Shown: positions 15,479 through 24,133 of the stretch, in pieces
Layout: the number at the start of each line of letters is the position of its first letter
How positions within the stretch are numbered: position 1 is the stretch's first letter
Assembly: GCA_001544655.2 (NCBI GenBank)
Contig: FCOD02000047.1
Span: 1 to 36,095, forward strand
Length of the DNA stretch: 36,095 bases
Source: Caballeronia turbans
Lineage (GTDB): Bacteria > Pseudomonadota > Gammaproteobacteria > Burkholderiales > Burkholderiaceae
Direction of reading: 5' to 3'
Program-made: the position numbers and the translations under genes
The notes under the pieces: generated by a model
The model's input: only the letters and a program-made list of their open reading frames with translations
The model's database searches: none
What the model was told of the DNA's origin: nothing

Positions 15479-17071
15479 TTGAAGAGTTCGATACAAAGAA
15501 ATATCGGCCCGATGGCACTTCTGTTGACCGGCCTTGGGTCCATCATCGGTTCAGGCTGGCTGTTCGGTGCCTGGAAAGCTGCCAAGATCGCCGGGCCGGC
15601 AGCGATCGTCGCATGGGTGATCGGCGCGGTCGTCATTCTGGCGATTGCACTGACTTACGCTGAACTTGGCGCGATGTTCCCCGAATCGGGCGGCATGGTG
15701 CGTTACGCGCGCTATTCGCACGGCGCGCTCGTCGGCTTCATCAGCGCGTGGGCGAACTGGATCGCGATCGTCTCGGTGATCCCGATCGAAGCCGAAGCGT
15801 CGATCCAATACATGAGCACCTGGCCGTATGACTGGGCGCACGCGCTCTTCGTCAACGAGTCGCTCACGCCGACGGGCCTCGGGCTGTCAGCGCTGCTCGT
15901 GATCGTCTACTTCATGCTGAACTATTGGGGCGTGAAGGTGTTCGCGCGTGCGAATTCCGCGATCACGATCTTCAAGTTCCTGATTCCCGCCGCGACCATC
16001 GCGGGCCTCGTCTTGACCGGGTTCCATTCCGAGAACTTCGGTACCACGTCGAGCTTTGCGCCGTACGGCTGGCCCGCGGTGCTGACGGCCGTGGCGACGA
16101 GCGGCATCGTTTTCAGCTTCAACGGGTTCCAGAGCCCGGTAAATCTCGCCGGCGAAGCGCGGCACCCCGCGCGCAGCGTTCCGTTCGCCGTGATCGGTTC
16201 GATTCTGCTCGCGCTCGTGATCTACGTGCTGCTGCAGATTGCGTACATCGGCGCGGTCAATCCTGCCGATGTGGCGAAGGGCTGGTCGCATTTCAATTTC
16301 GCGTCGCCGTTTGCGGAGCTGGCGCTCGCGCTGAATCTGAACTGGCTCGCGTTCCTGCTTTATGTCGATGCATTCGTGAGCCCGAGCGGCACCGGCACGA
16401 CCTATATGGCGACGACCACGCGCATGATCTACGCGATGCAGCGCAATAACACGATGCCGAAGATTTTCGGCATCGTGCATCCGTTCTACGGCGTGCCGCG
16501 CCCGGCGATGTGGTTCAACCTGCTCGTCGCGTTCATCTTCCTGTTCTTCTTCCGCGGCTGGAGCTCGCTCGCAGCGGTGATCTCGGTCGCGACGGTCATC
16601 TCGTACCTCACCGGCCCGGTCAGCCTGATGGCGCTGCGCCGCGCGGCTACCGACCTGGATCGCCCGCTCAAGCTGCCGATGATGGGCCTGATCGCGCCGT
16701 TCGCGTTCGTGTGCGCGTCGCTTGTGCTGTTCTGGGCGAAGTGGCCGCTCACCGGCGAGATTATTCTGCTGATGGTCGTGGCGCTTCCCGTCTACTTCTA
16801 CTTCCAGGGCAAGACAGGCTTTGCGGGCTGGGGCCGCGATCTGAAGGCGGCGTGGTGGCTCGTGGCCTATTTGCCGTCGATGGCGGTAATGTCGCTGATC
16901 GGCAGCACGGATTTCGGCGGCAGCGGGCTTCTGCCGTACGGCTGGGACATGGCTGCGGTCGCCGTGCTCGCGCTGATCTTCTACTACTGGGGCGTGCATA
17001 CGGGCTATCGCACGAAGTACCTCGACGAACGCGAGAGCCGCGACGACATTCTTCACGAAGTCGGCGCCTGA
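15479..17071 (+). CDS. APC-family amino-acid permease
   Basis: A 530-aa inner-membrane amino-acid/polyamine/organocation transporter with about 12-14 hydrophobic segments. Near the N-terminus, SIQRNIGPMALLLTG and GSIIGSGWLFGAWKAAKIAG carry the family's glycine-rich helix-1 motif. The start is uncertain. TTG at 15479 has the best ribosome site (GGAGAGAGAG directly upstream) and begins just before the conserved region; GTG 15440 and ATG 15446 lie in the same frame and would add 11-13 charged residues. The substrate is unknown. A strong inverted repeat about 100 bp upstream may control expression, and a clear terminator follows. Confidence 0.88.
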   Translation: MKSSIQRNIGPMALLLTGLGSIIGSGWLFGAWKAAKIAGPAAIVAWVIGAVVILAIALTYAELGAMFPESGGMVRYARYSHGALVGFISAWANWIAIVSVIPIEAEASIQYMSTWPYDWAHALFVNESLTPTGLGLSALLVIVYFMLNYWGVKVFARANSAITIFKFLIPAATIAGLVLTGFHSENFGTTSSFAPYGWPAVLTAVATSGIVFSFNGFQSPVNLAGEARHPARSVPFAVIGSILLALVIYVLLQIAYIGAVNPADVAKGWSHFNFASPFAELALALNLNWLAFLLYVDAFVSPSGTGTTYMATTTRMIYAMQRNNTMPKIFGIVHPFYGVPRPAMWFNLLVAFIFLFFFRGWSSLAAVISVATVISYLTGPVSLMALRRAATDLDRPLKLPMMGLIAPFAFVCASLVLFWAKWPLTGEIILLMVVALPVYFYFQGKTGFAGWGRDLKAAWWLVAYLPSMAVMSLIGSTDFGGSGLLPYGWDMAAVAVLALIFYYWGVHTGYRTKYLDERESRDDILHEVGA

Positions 17072-17095
17072 TTCTTTCCGCTTCACGACAAATAC

Positions 17096-17128
17096 AAAAA
17101 CCCGCCCGAGCGATCAGGCGGGTTTTTT
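17096..17128 (+). terminator. Rho-independent terminator of the APC permease gene
   Basis: A stem CCCGCC/GGCGGG (17101-17106 with 17117-17122) is extended by A5/T pairs, with a 10-nt loop and six T residues at 17123-17128. The A-run on the other side would let it also serve the leftward gene ending at 17151. Confidence 0.88.
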
Positions 17129-17150
17129 CATTTCGACGCAGGTTTCGACG

Positions 17151-17936
17151 TCAATCGTCGGTGAAGACGTAGTTGGTCATCGCGAGCGCGCGTTGGAACG
17201 TGCCGAGCGACTGGATGCCCAGCCGATAGTCGTCCGCCGCCGCGCCGAGCGCGTTGAACACGGGCAGAAGATGTTCGTCGGTCGGATGCATCAGCGCGGC
17301 GTGCGGCGCGCGGGCGCGATAGTCGAGCAGGGCGTCGATATCGCGCTCGGTCATGCGGCGCTCGAACCAGTCGGTGAACTCGGCCACGCGCGGATCGGCG
17401 TCTTCCGGACGCGCGCTGAAATCGGCCATGCGCAGATTGTGCGTGATTTGCCCGGAACCGACGATCATCACGCCGTCATCGCGCAACTCGCGCAATGCAC
17501 GGCCGATACGGAAATGATGCGCGGCGTCGAGATGCGGCTGTATCGATAGTTGCGCGACCGGGACGTCCGCATCCGGAAACATCAGCAGCAGGGGCACCCA
17601 TGCGCCGTGATCGAGCCCACGATCCGCTGTCGCCGCGGGAATGCCTTGCTCGCCCAGCACCGCCGCGGCGCGTTTCGCCACACCGGGCGCGCCTGGCGCC
17701 GGATAGCGCAATTCGTAAAGGGCGCGCGGGAAGCCATAAAAATCGTGGATCGTCTCCGGCCGTTCGGCAGTGCTCGCCGCCGGCTGCGCCGTGCCCCAGT
17801 GGGCGGACAACATCAGAATGGCGCGCGGGCGTGGCAGCGTCTGTCCGAGCGAGGCAAACTCGGCGGACGGCATCGACGGATCGATCGGCAACGTGGGCGC
17901 GCCGTGGGAAATGAAAACGGTGGGCAGTCGGTTCAT
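17151..17936 (-). CDS. DODA-type extradiol ring-opening dioxygenase family protein
   Basis: A 261-aa member of the LigB/DODA family, close to E. coli YgiD. Candidate metal ligands are His11 in FISHGAPT, the histidine of LSAHWG, and the histidines in DHGAWVPLLLMF and GSGQITHNLR. The family cleaves catechol-type rings such as DOPA using one non-heme metal ion; the physiological substrate is unknown in most bacteria. AGGAA lies about 9 bp before the ATG at 17936. The gene appears monocistronic, separated from ubiX by about 95 bp. Confidence 0.9.
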   Translation of the reverse strand: MNRLPTVFISHGAPTLPIDPSMPSAEFASLGQTLPRPRAILMLSAHWGTAQPAASTAERPETIHDFYGFPRALYELRYPAPGAPGVAKRAAAVLGEQGIPAATADRGLDHGAWVPLLLMFPDADVPVAQLSIQPHLDAAHHFRIGRALRELRDDGVMIVGSGQITHNLRMADFSARPEDADPRVAEFTDWFERRMTERDIDALLDYRARAPHAALMHPTDEHLLPVFNALGAAADDYRLGIQSLGTFQRALAMTNYVFTDD

Positions 17937-18031
17937 GGCAGCAAATTCCTGTGGGGTCTGCCATCAAATGTAGGGCCACGAGCTGTGTTGATAAACGGCT
18001 CGAACGGCAATGCATTGTGTCGTCGCCGTTG

Positions 18032-18634
18032 TTAATCCGGCGCTTCGCCGCGCAGACCTTGCCAGGCGGGCGCAACCGGCTGGCCGATACAGAATAAATC
18101 GATGACGCGCGCGACCGTGTGATCAACCATTTCTTCGATCGTCGCGGGTTTTTGATAGAACGCGGGCAAGGGCGGAAAGATCACGCCGCCCATCTCGGTG
18201 ACGGCCGTCATGTTGCGCAGATGCGCAAGATTGAATGGCGTCTCGCGCACGAGCAGCACGAGGCGGCGGCGCTCTTTCAGCACGACGTCGGCGGCGCGGG
18301 TGATGAGATTGTCGGAAAGACCATGCGCGATGCTCGCGAGCGTGCGCATCGAGCACGGGGCCACGACCATGCCGTCGGTCGCGAATGAACCGGACGCGAT
18401 AGTCGCGCCGACATCGCGCACGCTATGGACGACGTCCGCGAGCGCGTGGACCGTGGCCTTGTCGAGATCGAGTTCGTGCTGGATGTTGAGCCAGCCGGCG
18501 CTCGAAACGAGCAAGTGCGTTTCGACGCCGGAAAGCCGGCGCAACGTCTCGAGCAGACGGACGCCGTAGATGGCGCCCGTTGCGCCGGTAATCGCGACGA
18601 TGAGGCGTCGTTTTGCGGCAGCGGGGGCGCTCAC
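18032..18634 (-). CDS. ubiX: Flavin prenyltransferase UbiX
   Basis: A 200-aa flavoprotein that joins a dimethylallyl group to FMN and so makes the prenylated cofactor for UbiD-type decarboxylases in ubiquinone synthesis. The N-terminal [15 protein letters not shown] motif, the central [20 protein letters not shown] and [18 protein letters not shown] are all diagnostic. It starts at GTG 18634, 13 bp after the grxD stop, without a visible Shine-Dalgarno, so it is probably translated from the grxD transcript. UbiD is not in the window. Confidence 0.95.
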   Translation of the reverse strand: MSAPAAAKRRLIVAITGATGAIYGVRLLETLRRLSGVETHLLVSSAGWLNIQHELDLDKATVHALADVVHSVRDVGATIASGSFATDGMVVAPCSMRTLASIAHGLSDNLITRAADVVLKERRRLVLLVRETPFNLAHLRNMTAVTEMGGVIFPPLPAFYQKPATIEEMVDHTVARVIDLFCIGQPVAPAWQGLRGEAPD

Positions 18635-18647
18635 TTGCGAAAAAAAC

Positions 18648-18959
18648 TCAGGCTGCGGCGAAGAGCTGTTGCAGTTCGCCCGATTGATACATCTCCATCA
18701 TGATGTCCGAGCCGCCGATGAACTCGCCCTTCACGTAGAGCTGCGGAATGGTCGGCCAGTTCGAGAATTCCTTGATGCCCTGGCGGATCTCGTCGTCTTC
18801 GAGGACGTTCACGGTCTTGATCTGATCGACGCCGCATGCCTTCAGCACCTGGATCGCGCGGCCCGAGAAACCGCACATCGGGAATTGCGCCGTGCCTTTC
18901 ATGAAAAGGACGACGGGGTTTTGATCGACGATCTGCTTGATGCGTTCTTGCGTGTCCAT
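18648..18959 (-). CDS. grxD: Monothiol glutaredoxin, Grx4 family
   Basis: A 103-aa monothiol glutaredoxin that carries or delivers [2Fe-2S] clusters, usually with a BolA-type partner. The CGFS motif is at residues 29-32. [12 protein letters not shown], the [19 protein letters not shown] segment and the GELQQLF end are typical. AGGAACGCC precedes the ATG at 18959. It lies between prmC (83-bp gap) and ubiX (13-bp gap) on the same strand, an order seen in many beta-proteobacteria. Confidence 0.96.
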   Translation of the reverse strand: MDTQERIKQIVDQNPVVLFMKGTAQFPMCGFSGRAIQVLKACGVDQIKTVNVLEDDEIRQGIKEFSNWPTIPQLYVKGEFIGGSDIMMEMYQSGELQQLFAAA

Positions 18960-19042
18960 GGCGTTCCTGCGCTTGAAGTCGGTGGAATGATGGTTGAAAT
19001 GATAGCGGATTTCGGTTTGGCGGGCTGACGGGAGCCAGATGC

Positions 19043-19879
19043 TCAGGCCGTGAAAAGACCACCGGAGCAGCGCTCGATGCCAGCGAGATCGCGCATCGAG
19101 CGGACATCGGTGAAGCCGCGTGCCTTGAGCAGCTCGCGCACGGATTGCGCCTGATCGTAGCCGTGCTCGATCCACAAGGCGCCGTTCGTCGTCAGCAGAA
19201 ACGGCGCCGTCCCGATGATCGTGCGGATCGCGGACAAGCCGTCGGCGTCGTCGGTGAGCGCGGCGCGCGGCTCGAAACGCAAGTCGCCTTGCGCGAGATG
19301 CGGATCGTCGCTCGCGATATAGGGCGGATTGCTCACGATCGCCTCGAACATGAGCGATGGATCGATGTTCGCGGTCCAGTCGCTTTCGATGAATGTGACT
19401 GGCCCGCCTTCGCGCGTCGCTTCGAGCAGCGCGCGTGCGTTGTCTCGTGCGACATCGAGCGCGGCGCTCGATCGGTCGACCGCCCACACGCGCGCATCGG
19501 GCCGCACATGAGCGATCGAAATTGCGATAGCGCCGGTGCCGGTGCCGAGATCGAGCACGCGCGGGTTTGTCTTATCGGCGATGGACTCGAGCGCGAGCTC
19601 CACGAGCAATTCGGTTTCCGGCCGCGGGATCAGCACGTCCGGCGTCACGCCGAATTCGAGGCCGAAAAACTCGCGGCGGCCGGTCAATTGCGCAATCGGC
19701 TCGCCGTTCAGACGTCTCGCCGCGAGCGCTTCGAAGCGCGCAACCGCATCCGCATCGAGCGGTTCACGATCACGCGTGATGAGTTCGGTGCGCCGCCAGC
19801 CGAGCACATGCATCAGCAGAATGCGCGCTTCGAGTTGCGGCAGTCCGGCAGCGCGCAGCAACTCGGCTGCCGTGCTCAA
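19043..19879 (-). CDS. prmC: Release factor glutamine methyltransferase PrmC
   Basis: A 278-aa SAM-dependent enzyme that methylates the glutamine of the GGQ motif in RF1 and RF2. The SAM site is [10 protein letters not shown] (residues 110-119) and the catalytic NPPY is at 184-187. The segment [11 protein letters not shown] around residues 84-94 is diagnostic. The start is a TTG at 19879 that overlaps the prfA stop as TTGA, so it is probably translated by coupling to its own substrate's gene. No other in-frame start near the family N-terminus is visible. Confidence 0.95.
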   Translation of the reverse strand: MSTAAELLRAAGLPQLEARILLMHVLGWRRTELITRDREPLDADAVARFEALAARRLNGEPIAQLTGRREFFGLEFGVTPDVLIPRPETELLVELALESIADKTNPRVLDLGTGTGAIAISIAHVRPDARVWAVDRSSAALDVARDNARALLEATREGGPVTFIESDWTANIDPSLMFEAIVSNPPYIASDDPHLAQGDLRFEPRAALTDDADGLSAIRTIIGTAPFLLTTNGALWIEHGYDQAQSVRELLKARGFTDVRSMRDLAGIERCSGGLFTA

Positions 19880-20958
19880 TCGGTTTCCCCGAGTGCCGCG
19901 AGTTGCTCGGCCTGATGCTCGGAAACGAGCGAGGCGATCATTTCATCGAGATCGCCGTCCATGATGTATTCGAGCTTGTACAACGTCAGGTTGATGCGGT
20001 GATCCGTCATGCGCCCCTGCGGGAAGTTGTACGTGCGGATGCGCTCCGAGCGGTCGCCCGAGCCGATCAGACTCTTGCGCGTCGCCGCTTCCTTCGCGTG
20101 CTGCTCGTGGTACTGCTTGTCCTTGATGCGCGCGGCGAGCACCTTCAGCGCGCGATCCTTGTTCTTGTGCTGCGAGCGGTCGTCCTGACATTCGACGACG
20201 ATGCCCGTCGGCAGGTGCGTGACGCGCACGGCGGAATCCGTCTTGTTGATGTGCTGCCCGCCCGCACCCGACGCGCGGAACGTATCAATACGCAAGTCGG
20301 CTGGATTGATGACGACTTCACTGATTTCATCGGCTTCCGGCATCACCGCGACCGTGCACGCTGACGTGTGGATGCGCCCTTGCGTTTCCGTCGCCGGCAC
20401 GCGCTGCACGCGATGCCCGCCCGATTCAAACTTGAGCCGCGAATACGCGCCTTGTCCGGCGATGCGCACGATCACTTCCTTGTAACCGCCGAGATCCGAC
20501 ACGCTCTCCGACATCGTCTCGACGGTCCATCGGTTACGTTCCGCGTAGCGAAGATACATGCGCAGCAAATCGCCCGCGAACAGCGCGGATTCGTCGCCGC
20601 CCGTGCCCGCGCGGATTTCGATGAAGATGTTGCGGTCGTCGTTCGGATCTTTCGGCAAGAGCATCATCTGCAAGTCGCTTTCGATCTTCGTCATGCGCTC
20701 GCGCGCCTCGCCGATTTCCTCTTCGGCGAAATCCCGCATCGACGGATCGGAGAGCAGTTCCTGCGCGGTGGCTTCGTCGGTCAAAGCCTGACGCCAGAGC
20801 GCGTATTGATCGACGATCGGACTGATTTCCGCGTGCTCGCGCGTGAGCTTCCGATACTGGTCCATATCGGCTGTCACGTCTTCACGGCTCAACAATTCGT
20901 TGAGATCGACCTGCCGTTTTGCAAGCTGGTCGAGCTTGCTCTGCATGCTCGTTTTCAT
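19876..20958 (-). CDS. prfA: Peptide chain release factor 1
   Basis: A 360-aa class I release factor that recognises UAA and UAG. The anticodon-like PAT is at residues 188-190 (in [19 protein letters not shown]) and the GGQ that triggers peptide release is at 233-235. Both positions match E. coli RF1 exactly. The ATG at 20958 aligns with the E. coli N-terminus (MKTSMQSKL against MKPSIVAKL); an internal ATG at 20946 is less likely. The gene follows hemA after 96 bp and overlaps prmC. Confidence 0.97.
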   Translation of the reverse strand: MKTSMQSKLDQLAKRQVDLNELLSREDVTADMDQYRKLTREHAEISPIVDQYALWRQALTDEATAQELLSDPSMRDFAEEEIGEARERMTKIESDLQMMLLPKDPNDDRNIFIEIRAGTGGDESALFAGDLLRMYLRYAERNRWTVETMSESVSDLGGYKEVIVRIAGQGAYSRLKFESGGHRVQRVPATETQGRIHTSACTVAVMPEADEISEVVINPADLRIDTFRASGAGGQHINKTDSAVRVTHLPTGIVVECQDDRSQHKNKDRALKVLAARIKDKQYHEQHAKEAATRKSLIGSGDRSERIRTYNFPQGRMTDHRINLTLYKLEYIMDGDLDEMIASLVSEHQAEQLAALGETD

Positions 20959-21054
20959 CGGGCGGAATTGGCGCGGTCAGCGCCAGGAAATACTGCGATC
21001 AGGGAGCGCCGCGCGGGCCGCGCGGAGCGTTTGAGAATAGCAAAGAGAAAGCCG

Positions 21055-22350
21055 CTAACGTTCCGACGAATCGGACGACGATCCGTGGCGGTAGAAGCCG
21101 CTCATCAGGTCGATGAGCTGGTCGCGCTCCTCACGGCTCGCGCGGTTGAGCGCGTGTGTCGGGCCGTGAATCAGCTTGTTCGTGAGGGACTGCGACAGCG
21201 CTTCGAGCACGGCGGCGGGGTCGTCGCCGCGCGCGAGCATCTTGCGCGCGCGCTCGACTTCGGCGCGGCGCAGCGTGTCCGCCTGCGTGTGCATGTGACG
21301 GATGACCGGCACGATGCTGCGCGCATCGAGCCACTGCATGAAATTCGCGACGCGCGTCTCGATGATCGCCTCGGCTTGCGCGACCGCGGCCTGGCGAGAC
21401 GCGTTGCCTTCGCGGACGATCGCGCCGAGATCGTCGACGGTGTAGAGGAAGACGTCGTGAAGATTGCCGACTTCGGGCTCGATGTCGCGCGGCACCGCGA
21501 GATCGACCATGAAAATCGGCCGATGGCGACGCGCCCGCACCGCACGCTCGACTGCACCGAGACCGATGATCGGCAGCGTCGATGCCGTGCACGACACGAT
21601 GATGTCGAACTCGTGCATGCGCGCGGGTAGCTCGGAGAGCGGAATCGCGTGGCCATTGAAGCGCTCGGCGAGCTTCTCGCCGCGCTCCGCCGTCCGGTTT
21701 GCGACGACCAACTCACGTGGGTTCTGCGCGGCGAAGTGAGTCGCGCAGAGTTCGATCATTTCGCCCGCGCCGATGAACAGCACACGCTGGCTCGAAATGT
21801 TCTCGAAGATGCGCTGCGCGAGACGCACGGCGGCGGCGGCCATCGACACCGACTGCGCGCCGATTTCCGTCGTCGTGCGTACTTCCTTCGCCACCGCGAA
21901 TGTGCGCTGGAACAACTGATTGAGATACGTGCCGAGCGCGCCGGCTTCGGACGCCGTGCGCACGGCGTCCTTCATTTGTCCGACGATTTGCGTCTCGCCG
22001 AGCACCATCGAATCGAGCCCCGATGCGACGCGGAACGCATGACGCACGGCTTCCGACTGCGGCAGCGCATAGACGTGCGGCGCGAGTTCGGGAACGGGGA
22101 TGCTGTGATACTTCGAGAGCCACTGGATCGCGGCTTCGCGGGCCGCGGCGTCGTCAGTGGCGCAGTAGAGTTCGGTGCGGTTGCAGGTCGAGAGGATGGC
22201 CGCTTCGGGCGATGCCTTCGCGAGCGGTCCCAGCCAGATGTCCTTCAGCGCGCCCAGCGCGGGCTTGAGCTGTTCGAGCGGAAACGCCACGCGTTCGCGC
22301 AGGGCGACAGGCGCAGTGTGGTGATTGATTCCGATCGTGAGGAGCTGCAT
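21055..22350 (-). CDS. hemA: Glutamyl-tRNA reductase
   Basis: A 431-aa enzyme that reduces glutamyl-tRNA to glutamate-1-semialdehyde, the first committed step of C5 haem synthesis. The start is [20 protein letters not shown], the nucleophilic Cys56 lies in STCNRTELY, and the region [12 protein letters not shown] is conserved. The NADPH domain has [16 protein letters not shown], and the C-terminus is the helical dimerisation domain. The ATG at 22350 matches the family start; a TTG at 22401 would lie at the -10 region and is rejected. It heads the leftward hemA-prfA-prmC group. Confidence 0.96.
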   Translation of the reverse strand: MQLLTIGINHHTAPVALRERVAFPLEQLKPALGALKDIWLGPLAKASPEAAILSTCNRTELYCATDDAAAREAAIQWLSKYHSIPVPELAPHVYALPQSEAVRHAFRVASGLDSMVLGETQIVGQMKDAVRTASEAGALGTYLNQLFQRTFAVAKEVRTTTEIGAQSVSMAAAAVRLAQRIFENISSQRVLFIGAGEMIELCATHFAAQNPRELVVANRTAERGEKLAERFNGHAIPLSELPARMHEFDIIVSCTASTLPIIGLGAVERAVRARRHRPIFMVDLAVPRDIEPEVGNLHDVFLYTVDDLGAIVREGNASRQAAVAQAEAIIETRVANFMQWLDARSIVPVIRHMHTQADTLRRAEVERARKMLARGDDPAAVLEALSQSLTNKLIHGPTHALNRASREERDQLIDLMSGFYRHGSSSDSSER

Positions 22351-22402
22351 TTTTTGAGCTGATGCTTTGGGCCTAAGCCGGTCGCCTTTCAGATAGCCCA
22401 AT

Positions 22403-22408
22403 ATTATA
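22403..22408 (-). promoter_or_regulatory. Candidate -10 box of hemA (TATAAT)
   Basis: A perfect TATAAT on the minus strand lies 53 bp upstream of the hemA ATG. The region where a -35 box should lie (about 22425-22432) is A/T-rich but not close to consensus. Transcription would start near 22396. Confidence 0.5.
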
Positions 22409-22542
22409 GCCTTTTGCGTATTTCTTCATTTATAGGTGGCATTTGGGGCGCGAGCAGTGGCCGATGCCGCTTACGCCACCCAGCGTGGCGATGAGCTTCC
22501 GCCCACGGTTCATGCGCGTGACAGAAAGCCGCGGCGTACAGT

Positions 22543-23361
22543 TCAGCGGAAAAACTTGGCAAGCTCGGCCGCGCGCGCTTCCAGTTCTTCGATTGAGATC
22601 TCGCCGGTGCGGGACGCCATCTGACGGTTTCTGGCGCTGTCCTCCTCTTCACATATCTGGAGGCGCGAGGCAGAGTCGTGATGGAGGTGAAACAGCGCGG
22701 CCTTAGGATCCGAGAGCGCATGCCACTGCACGCCGAGTCGCGCTGCGCGCAGAAACAAGTCGTCATCTTCGCCTCCCCAGCCGATGAAGCCGGGGTCCAG
22801 CCCGCCGATGCGGATGAATTCCGCGCGTTTGAAGAGATTGATCGCGCCCGGCGTATTGGCGTACAGCAGACTTATTTCGTCTGGTAAATCACTCTCCAAA
22901 ACTGGAGCGAATTCGGCGAAATCGCCCGATTCGATGAACGATTGGCGGCGATTACCCGAAACATTCAATACGCGTGTAAAAGGACAAAGCGCATCGCTGT
23001 TGTTACAGTCGATCAGCGCGTCAAGCGCCGCCTTCATGAAAGATGGATTCGCGATCATATCGGCATCGTGCAGGCAAATAATCGGGCTCTTAGCCATGAG
23101 GGCGCCGAGATTGACCAGTCGCGCCTTCGGAAAAGGGCCCGTGTCATGCACGAACAAATGCCTGATTCTCGGGTCGCCGAATTCGCACCAATCGAACCTA
23201 GGCATGGCATCTGCCTCGATCAACCAGATCTGATAGTCCGAGTAGGTACGGGCCAAGTGGCGAAGGACGGCGCTCAGATTGTCACGCCTCTCGTGGTTGG
23301 CGCCGCGATAGGTGATGATCAATTCGAGACCGCGCAGGGAAATCACATTGTTTTCCGTCAT
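22543..23361 (-). CDS. Glycosyltransferase with GT2-like fold and galactosyltransferase-type C-terminus
   Basis: A 272-aa GT-A-fold transferase. The nucleotide-sugar site contains a D-A-D motif at residues 99-101 (ICLHDADMIANPSF). The C-terminal part holds INLFKRAEFIRIGGLDPGF and the acidic motif GWGGEDDDLFLRA (194-206), the hallmark of the Glyco_transf_7C domain of galactosyl- and N-acetylgalactosaminyltransferases. There is no signal peptide or membrane anchor, so it is probably cytoplasmic and acts on a surface-glycan precursor or a protein. It stands alone between hemA and a peptidase gene, without other glycan genes. Codon use and base composition, with more A/T upstream, differ somewhat from its neighbours and may point to transfer. 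The donor sugar is unknown. Confidence 0.8.
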   Translation of the reverse strand: MTENNVISLRGLELIITYRGANHERRDNLSAVLRHLARTYSDYQIWLIEADAMPRFDWCEFGDPRIRHLFVHDTGPFPKARLVNLGALMAKSPIICLHDADMIANPSFMKAALDALIDCNNSDALCPFTRVLNVSGNRRQSFIESGDFAEFAPVLESDLPDEISLLYANTPGAINLFKRAEFIRIGGLDPGFIGWGGEDDDLFLRAARLGVQWHALSDPKAALFHLHHDSASRLQICEEEDSARNRQMASRTGEISIEELEARAAELAKFFR

Positions 23362-23776
23362 GAAAAATCGATGCCTCTGGAAATCGCTCCGCTGCGTTAG
23401 CGATCGAGCGATATTAATGCGAGTTTTGACTTGTTATATCGAGCACATTCGCGAAGCCTAAGTTCACTTCCAGCGCTTTTATCCGGATTATTCCGATAAA
23501 TGCGGGTGCCATCTGATGCAAAATCGTAACATCCTGTCGAATGGGAAAAACTCGGAAAATTCACATAAGCGTCTCAACTGGAAATGCGGTTGTTGAATGT
23601 TCCTTGACTCCGGAAGACTCGTCCACGCCGTGTGCGGGGCCGGATCGGAGTCTTGCGCTGGCCATACCCGGCCCCTAAACTCAACGGCTGCATCCGCCGA
23701 GAATTGTCCAGACCATGCCCGTAATCCAGAACGCTTCACTTTTCGCTAAATCGATTCCCGCGGAGCAGCGCCGCTG
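23362..23776. other. Intergenic region without recognisable gene
   Basis: A 415-bp gap between the divergent glycosyltransferase and small membrane protein genes, richer in A/T than its surroundings around 23400-23600. Short open frames exist (for example 26 codons from 23518) but show no ribosome site or family match. No convincing promoter pair, hairpin or RNA is seen. It presumably holds the promoters of both flanking genes. Confidence 0.5.
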
Positions 23777-24049
23777 ATGGGTTGGATCGGACTGATTTTT
23801 CTCGGCGCGGTAATCGGCGCGGCGGGCTGGTGGCTGCATCCGCTGCGGCGTGCGGGACGCGGCGCGCGCGGTCCGGCGGGACGCATCTGGACGGCGATCG
23901 CCGCTGGCATACTGGCGACGGTCGTCGCGCGCATGCTCGGCAATATCGTCGACGTCTATCACGATGGCGATACGCTCGAATGGCTGGCGTGTGCGGTCTT
24001 CGCGTTCCTCGTCGTGACGACGACCGTCGGACTGGCGGCGCGCCGCTGA
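23777..24049 (+). CDS. Small membrane protein, 90 aa
   Basis: A short, very hydrophobic protein with three likely transmembrane helices: WIGLIFLGAVIGAAGWWLH (about residues 3-21), IWTAIAAGILATVVARMLG (37-55) and WLACAVFAFLVVTTTVGL (69-86). The glycine-rich layout resembles the YeaQ/YmgE (GlsB) group of small stress-linked membrane proteins, but the match is weak and I give no firm family. GGAG lies about 12 bp before the ATG. A shadow frame overlaps it, but only this one has coherent hydrophobic segments. It reads toward the aminopeptidase gene 84 bp downstream. Confidence 0.65.
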   Translation: MGWIGLIFLGAVIGAAGWWLHPLRRAGRGARGPAGRIWTAIAAGILATVVARMLGNIVDVYHDGDTLEWLACAVFAFLVVTTTVGLAARR

Positions 24050-24133
24050 TCTACTTTTTCTGCGTGCGGCGGGTGATCCTCGCCGCGCGCCGTGCTCTTC
24101 GCGCCCCACGCGGGCTTTCAAGCAGGTGACTTC

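Noticed and set aside
22351-22401. TTG start giving hemA 17 more residues
   Set aside because: The TTG sits almost on the TATAAT box, so it would not be transcribed; the family starts at the ATG at 22350.
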